Assembly: GCA_030550625.1 (NCBI GenBank)
Contig: JAUQOZ010000017.1
Location: forward strand, 1 to 33,969
DNA length: 33,969 nt
Origin: Chloroflexota bacterium
GTDB taxonomy: Bacteria; Chloroflexota; Chloroflexia; Chloroflexales; Chloroflexaceae
Reading direction: 5' to 3'
Shown: positions 31,601 through 33,969 of the stretch, piece after piece
Numbering within the stretch: position 1 is the first letter of the stretch
How the letters are laid out: every line of letters starts with the position of its first letter
Position numbers and translations under genes: made by a program
The notes under the pieces: generated by a model
What the model was told of the DNA's origin: nothing
What the model saw: the letters and a program-made list of their open reading frames with translations, nothing else
Databases searched by the model: none

Positions 31601-33956
31601 TCTCAAACCAGAGACGCTCACGCTCACCTTAGCGGTTGATGAGGTCTGGTATCGTTGCCAAACGTGCGGCAACATCCAGCACGCGCCACTTTTCGGACGA
31701 TGTTTCGCGTGTCGCGCACCCCGCTTGGTTGCTTGCCCGCCGACCGACCCGACGCTGGCGGCACGACTCGATTATTTCCGCCAACCGGTGCGTGAGGCGT
31801 TGCACGGCAAAGCGCCGCGACATATCTATGCCGAAGAGCATACAGCGCAGCTTTCCCACCGCGATGAAGGCGCAATCTACGCCACCACGGAAGAATTTGA
31901 ATTGCGGTTTCAAGATATTGTGCTTGATACACAACATCCGCCGGTTGACGTGCTGAGCTGCACCACAACGATGGAGGTCGGGATCGATATTGGTTCCTTA
32001 CAGGCCATTGGGTTGCGCAATGTTCCGCCGCAACGCGCAAACTACCAACAACGCGCCGGACGCGCCGGACGCCGCAGCGCTGCTATCGCCTTGGTAACAA
32101 CGTATGCCGAGCATAATTCACACGACCAACACTATTACTACAACCCCGAGCAGATGATCGCCGGTGAACCGCGCCTGCCCTATCTCAGCATTGATCGACC
32201 ACGGTTGGCGAAACGACACATCAATGCTTTCCTAATCCAAACCTTTTTCCAGCAGCAAGAAATTTATGCCGCTCGCCGCAATCTCTTTAGCGTGCTCGGT
32301 ACGTGTAAAGAATTTTTCCTCACCAATGCGCATGAATATTCATTTGAGGCGTTTTGTCGCTGGATCGCTCAGCATGTGTATGTGCGAGAAAGTCCGCTGC
32401 TGCAACAAATTGCCGGCTGGTTGCCTAAGTCTATGCTTGCCCAAGCGCAGCAAGAGGCATTTGCATTTGTGCAAAGCGCGGCACACAAGCTCATTAATGA
32501 CCTCCAGCAGCTCAAACAGCACGTCATTGAGCATAAGCGGGCGAATGCCTCCCTGCTCGAAACCCTGTTTGATGCCGGTCTGTTGCCCTCGTATGCCTTT
32601 CCGAATGATGTGGTCAGTTTTTACGCCTTTGATCGCGAGACCGGCGAGATCAAGGAACAACCGCAACTTCGCAAGTGGCAAGCGCTCAGTGAATATGCCC
32701 CCGGTCGCTTGCTCGTCATCAACAAAGAAACGTATCGCGTAGGAGGCGTGTACCATCCCTATGCCGAAGGCAAACCTTTCTCCGCACAACTCCAACGCTA
32801 TACGTACTGTTCAGCATGCTCGTATGTGCGGATCGATGCAAGCAATACGCCGTTGGAACAATGTCCGGTTTGCCGGCATCGGCGTCTCAAGCAATATCCG
32901 ATGCTCGATCCGGTTGGATTTTCGCCCGAAGCAGGCTTACCCACTCTTGAACACGATACATCGCAAGAGCTAAGCTATGCTGACGATATTCAGTTGCCAT
33001 TGCCGGTTGAACCCGAACGGCTGTCATGGCGATCAGGCGGCGGCAAACGGCTCCAGATAGCCTACGCGGAGAATCAACAATTTGTGGTCGTGAATGCTGG
33101 TCCCGAACAACAAGGCTTTCGCGTCTGTGAAGCGTGCGGCGCAGCCGCTCCAGCCAACATCGGTTTATCACCAGCACATCTTAGACCATACCCTACGCCA
33201 TCTGGACAATCAGGATCACGAATTTGTCGGGGTGCGCAACACACAGTCTATCTAGGCGCGACCTTTCGGAGTGATCTGCTCTTGTTGCGCGGGTCTTTGG
33301 CTGAGCCGATTACGCGGGATCCGCTTTCGCGTCCATTGCAAGATGCGCTGCAAACGGCTGCCGATGCGCTCGCGCTAGCGGCTAGCTACCACCTTGATGT
33401 TGATCCGGTTGAACTTAGCGCCGGCTACCGTTTCTTGCCCGAATCCGGTCGGGTTGATCTCTTTCTGGTAGACACAGCGTCGGGCGGTGCGGGTTTTGCC
33501 GCCGAGGCCGGACGGCAGATCGATCAGATTCTCCAAGCGACGCTACGCTTGGTCGAAGAGTGCCCCCGGCAATGTGAACGATCATGTACGGCCTGTCTCC
33601 GCCACTACGGTAATCGCATACGACACGCGCAGCTCGATCGACGGCTGGCAGCGCAGTTGCTCCGTTATCTGATCGATGATCAACTGCCCGCAATTCCGCC
33701 AACGGATCAGCAAACAAAATTGCTTGAACCATTGAAACGATGGTTTGAACTGGAGGGATGGAAGGTTAGTCATACCTCTCGCGCGCCGCTTATGGTAGAA
33801 CGTGATCATCGCACAATTACGATTGGTGTTTACCCTGCATTACTCAATCCATCATCGCCGCGTTTCCTCCATCCCCTCCAAGGATATGGCAAGTTGGTCA
33901 GTGACTATCTAGTAAGTCGTGATTTGCCTGCGGCGTATAAACATATTATTCGCTAA
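28641..33956 (+). CDS. Gene D: large DEAH superfamily-2 helicase with zinc clusters and DUF1998 domain (DruE/MrfA-like)
   Basis: A 1771-residue protein. Helicase lobe 1 has motif I GTGSGKT (121-127, K126), LYPMNALVNDQ, TNYSMLEYMLLRP, motif II DEAH (337-340) and motif III SAS (374-376). Lobe 2 has LLIFADGRQKAARLA near 755, TTMEVGIDIG (1109-1118) and motif VI QRAGRAGRR (1137-1145). Paired cysteines between and inside the lobes suggest zinc sites: C553/C558/C582/C584, C704/C707 and C1006/C1009/C1021/C1024. The DUF1998-type region has C1496/C1499 and the cluster C1641-x3-C1645-x3-C1649-x2-C1652. All motor motifs are intact, so ATP-driven DNA translocation is expected. Size and layout match DruE-type defence helicases; MrfA is about half as long. 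ATG 28641 follows AAGGTGAG and lies 4 nt after the gene C stop. The coding sequence is complete. Confidence 0.92.
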   Translation: MTMLNDSAGELQSIAHTLRTKLHQYIEATFFIRDPSLVAERCALLNQTIAIAREPFIETTPSYAITDGYHSLPLPELIRTQFATFAQWQPSIGIFPHPYQHQAAALTAFFRDRCDLIVATGTGSGKTETFLMPILGHLLQEASERRATFALPGMRALILYPMNALVNDQIARLRRLFGDQRLSEWFDRHYGRHPFFGAYTSRTPYAGMRDDKRDQQFVAPLVAHYLKLIQLATIHGPHSYEAQLINDLQQRGRWPAKDLIAFFGKPDTMWKNRFLTQPGDRELLTRHEMHERCPDILVTNYSMLEYMLLRPIERSMFEQTRHWLAAHPANELILVIDEAHLYRGTAGAEVAYLIRRLQTRLGIERDRMRCILTSASFGANAAIADEVIAFAAQLTGSLHTRRFQFVQGVYESRPPARTGTAQEGTALAAFQQQRFTHRAIDRAAAIAELARLAEALQWPPLPTDHDDAALRAYLYQQCYGFGPLETLIAASAGRAMSLDALAQQMFPTLALATARRATETLLHLGTYAHNGQRPLVQTRLHVLFRGLPSLWACINPHCTARLAPAHPRSLLGRLFTEPRTHCDCGGRVYELLVHRPCGAAFLRVFGSSRQADFYWHEAGGWLRRSTPLIEDWLIIETPLPKYQQKGLVEPIWIDIQTGRVMTDPPANVERYRQCWRMRSSTIAERADRDSDDEADALPYPFKSCPNCDRRNPSKVLDLAIRGERPFANLVQTAFSTLPPTKPASRHHPNGGRKLLIFADGRQKAARLARDLPREVERDTFRQVLACAVHRLQQLHFEPKPDNSLYTAFVAICRALDLYFFDRADNSQEIFLNALQKFEEQFDNDLALALSTANPLGDPPSLYRQHLLYQLSDQFYNLYDVGVMVAKPSRLAMRHIKHEVAQKPKLAPFQSELLEIATFWIQSMLSKGAFDGSLPHHIRQRALGLENAPTADKILLDEHFQEFEEQKVRDLNQIFYNILTKNKNGFIYLKPETLTLTLAVDEVWYRCQTCGNIQHAPLFGRCFACRAPRLVACPPTDPTLAARLDYFRQPVREALHGKAPRHIYAEEHTAQLSHRDEGAIYATTEEFELRFQDIVLDTQHPPVDVLSCTTTMEVGIDIGSLQAIGLRNVPPQRANYQQRAGRAGRRSAAIALVTTYAEHNSHDQHYYYNPEQMIAGEPRLPYLSIDRPRLAKRHINAFLIQTFFQQQEIYAARRNLFSVLGTCKEFFLTNAHEYSFEAFCRWIAQHVYVRESPLLQQIAGWLPKSMLAQAQQEAFAFVQSAAHKLINDLQQLKQHVIEHKRANASLLETLFDAGLLPSYAFPNDVVSFYAFDRETGEIKEQPQLRKWQALSEYAPGRLLVINKETYRVGGVYHPYAEGKPFSAQLQRYTYCSACSYVRIDASNTPLEQCPVCRHRRLKQYPMLDPVGFSPEAGLPTLEHDTSQELSYADDIQLPLPVEPERLSWRSGGGKRLQIAYAENQQFVVVNAGPEQQGFRVCEACGAAAPANIGLSPAHLRPYPTPSGQSGSRICRGAQHTVYLGATFRSDLLLLRGSLAEPITRDPLSRPLQDALQTAADALALAASYHLDVDPVELSAGYRFLPESGRVDLFLVDTASGGAGFAAEAGRQIDQILQATLRLVEECPRQCERSCTACLRHYGNRIRHAQLDRRLAAQLLRYLIDDQLPAIPPTDQQTKLLEPLKRWFELEGWKVSHTSRAPLMVERDHRTITIGVYPALLNPSSPRFLHPLQGYGKLVSDYLVSRDLPAAYKHIIR

Positions 33957-33969
33957 TATTTAACCCCCA

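Noticed and set aside
24392-33956. Naming the operon Druantia, DISARM or Dpd outright
   Set aside because: Only the helicase class is shared. No DruA, DNA methyltransferase, PLD, TgtA-like DpdA or QueC-like gene is visible, and A-C cannot be matched to named subunits by eye.

Overview
The window reads as chromosomal DNA of a GC-rich (roughly 60% G+C by eye) member of the Chloroflexota, most likely a Chloroflexus/Roseiflexus-type filamentous phototroph. This is inference from the gene set: CdaA/CdaR, a DnaD-like protein beside a DnaC-like loader, a DUF92/VTE6-like membrane kinase candidate, and dispersed GTCATTGCGAGG repeats. No rRNA or tRNA gene was seen.

Positions 1-24165 are mostly housekeeping. 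In order: the 3' end of a threonine dehydratase-like gene; a promoter, 32-codon leader ORF and two hairpins that look like an attenuator; a small ORF overlapping rsgA; a GNAT acetyltransferase; an inverted-repeat intergenic element; a GT4 glycosyltransferase; a second copy of the element; a DUF255/YyaL protein; and, divergently, gyrA. A long minus-strand operon follows in the order dnaD-like, dnaC-like, argF, TPR protein, cdaA, cdaR. Next come a TetA-like MFS exporter, an SRPBCC protein, a DUF92 protein, a PspC protein, a macrodomain protein, a NYN/OST-HTH protein, rsfS with a small membrane protein, and an SDR oxidoreductase.

Positions 24392-33956 hold the most unusual content: a tight plus-strand operon of four genes, here called A, B, C and D. 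A (542 aa) is unrecognised. B (511 aa) has an N-terminal coiled coil and an AAA+ domain with the layout of the McrB clade but lost Walker residues. C (363 aa) looks like a winged-helix adaptor. D (1771 aa) is a DEAH superfamily-2 helicase with zinc clusters and a DUF1998-type cysteine cluster, the class seen in DruE (Druantia), DISARM and MrfA. The operon has AT-rich patches (about 32-37% G+C by hand count) and follows an ordinary SDR gene. I infer a mobile antiviral defence system related to Druantia or DISARM but lacking DruA, methyltransferase and PLD genes. It could continue past the right edge.

An 8-bp motif, CTGTGCAA, recurs in the promoter regions of the MFS, SRPBCC, NYN and four-gene-operon loci and may mark one regulon. 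Near-consensus promoters (TTGACA-N17-TATAAT type) precede the leader ORF, gyrA, the MFS gene and the SRPBCC gene.
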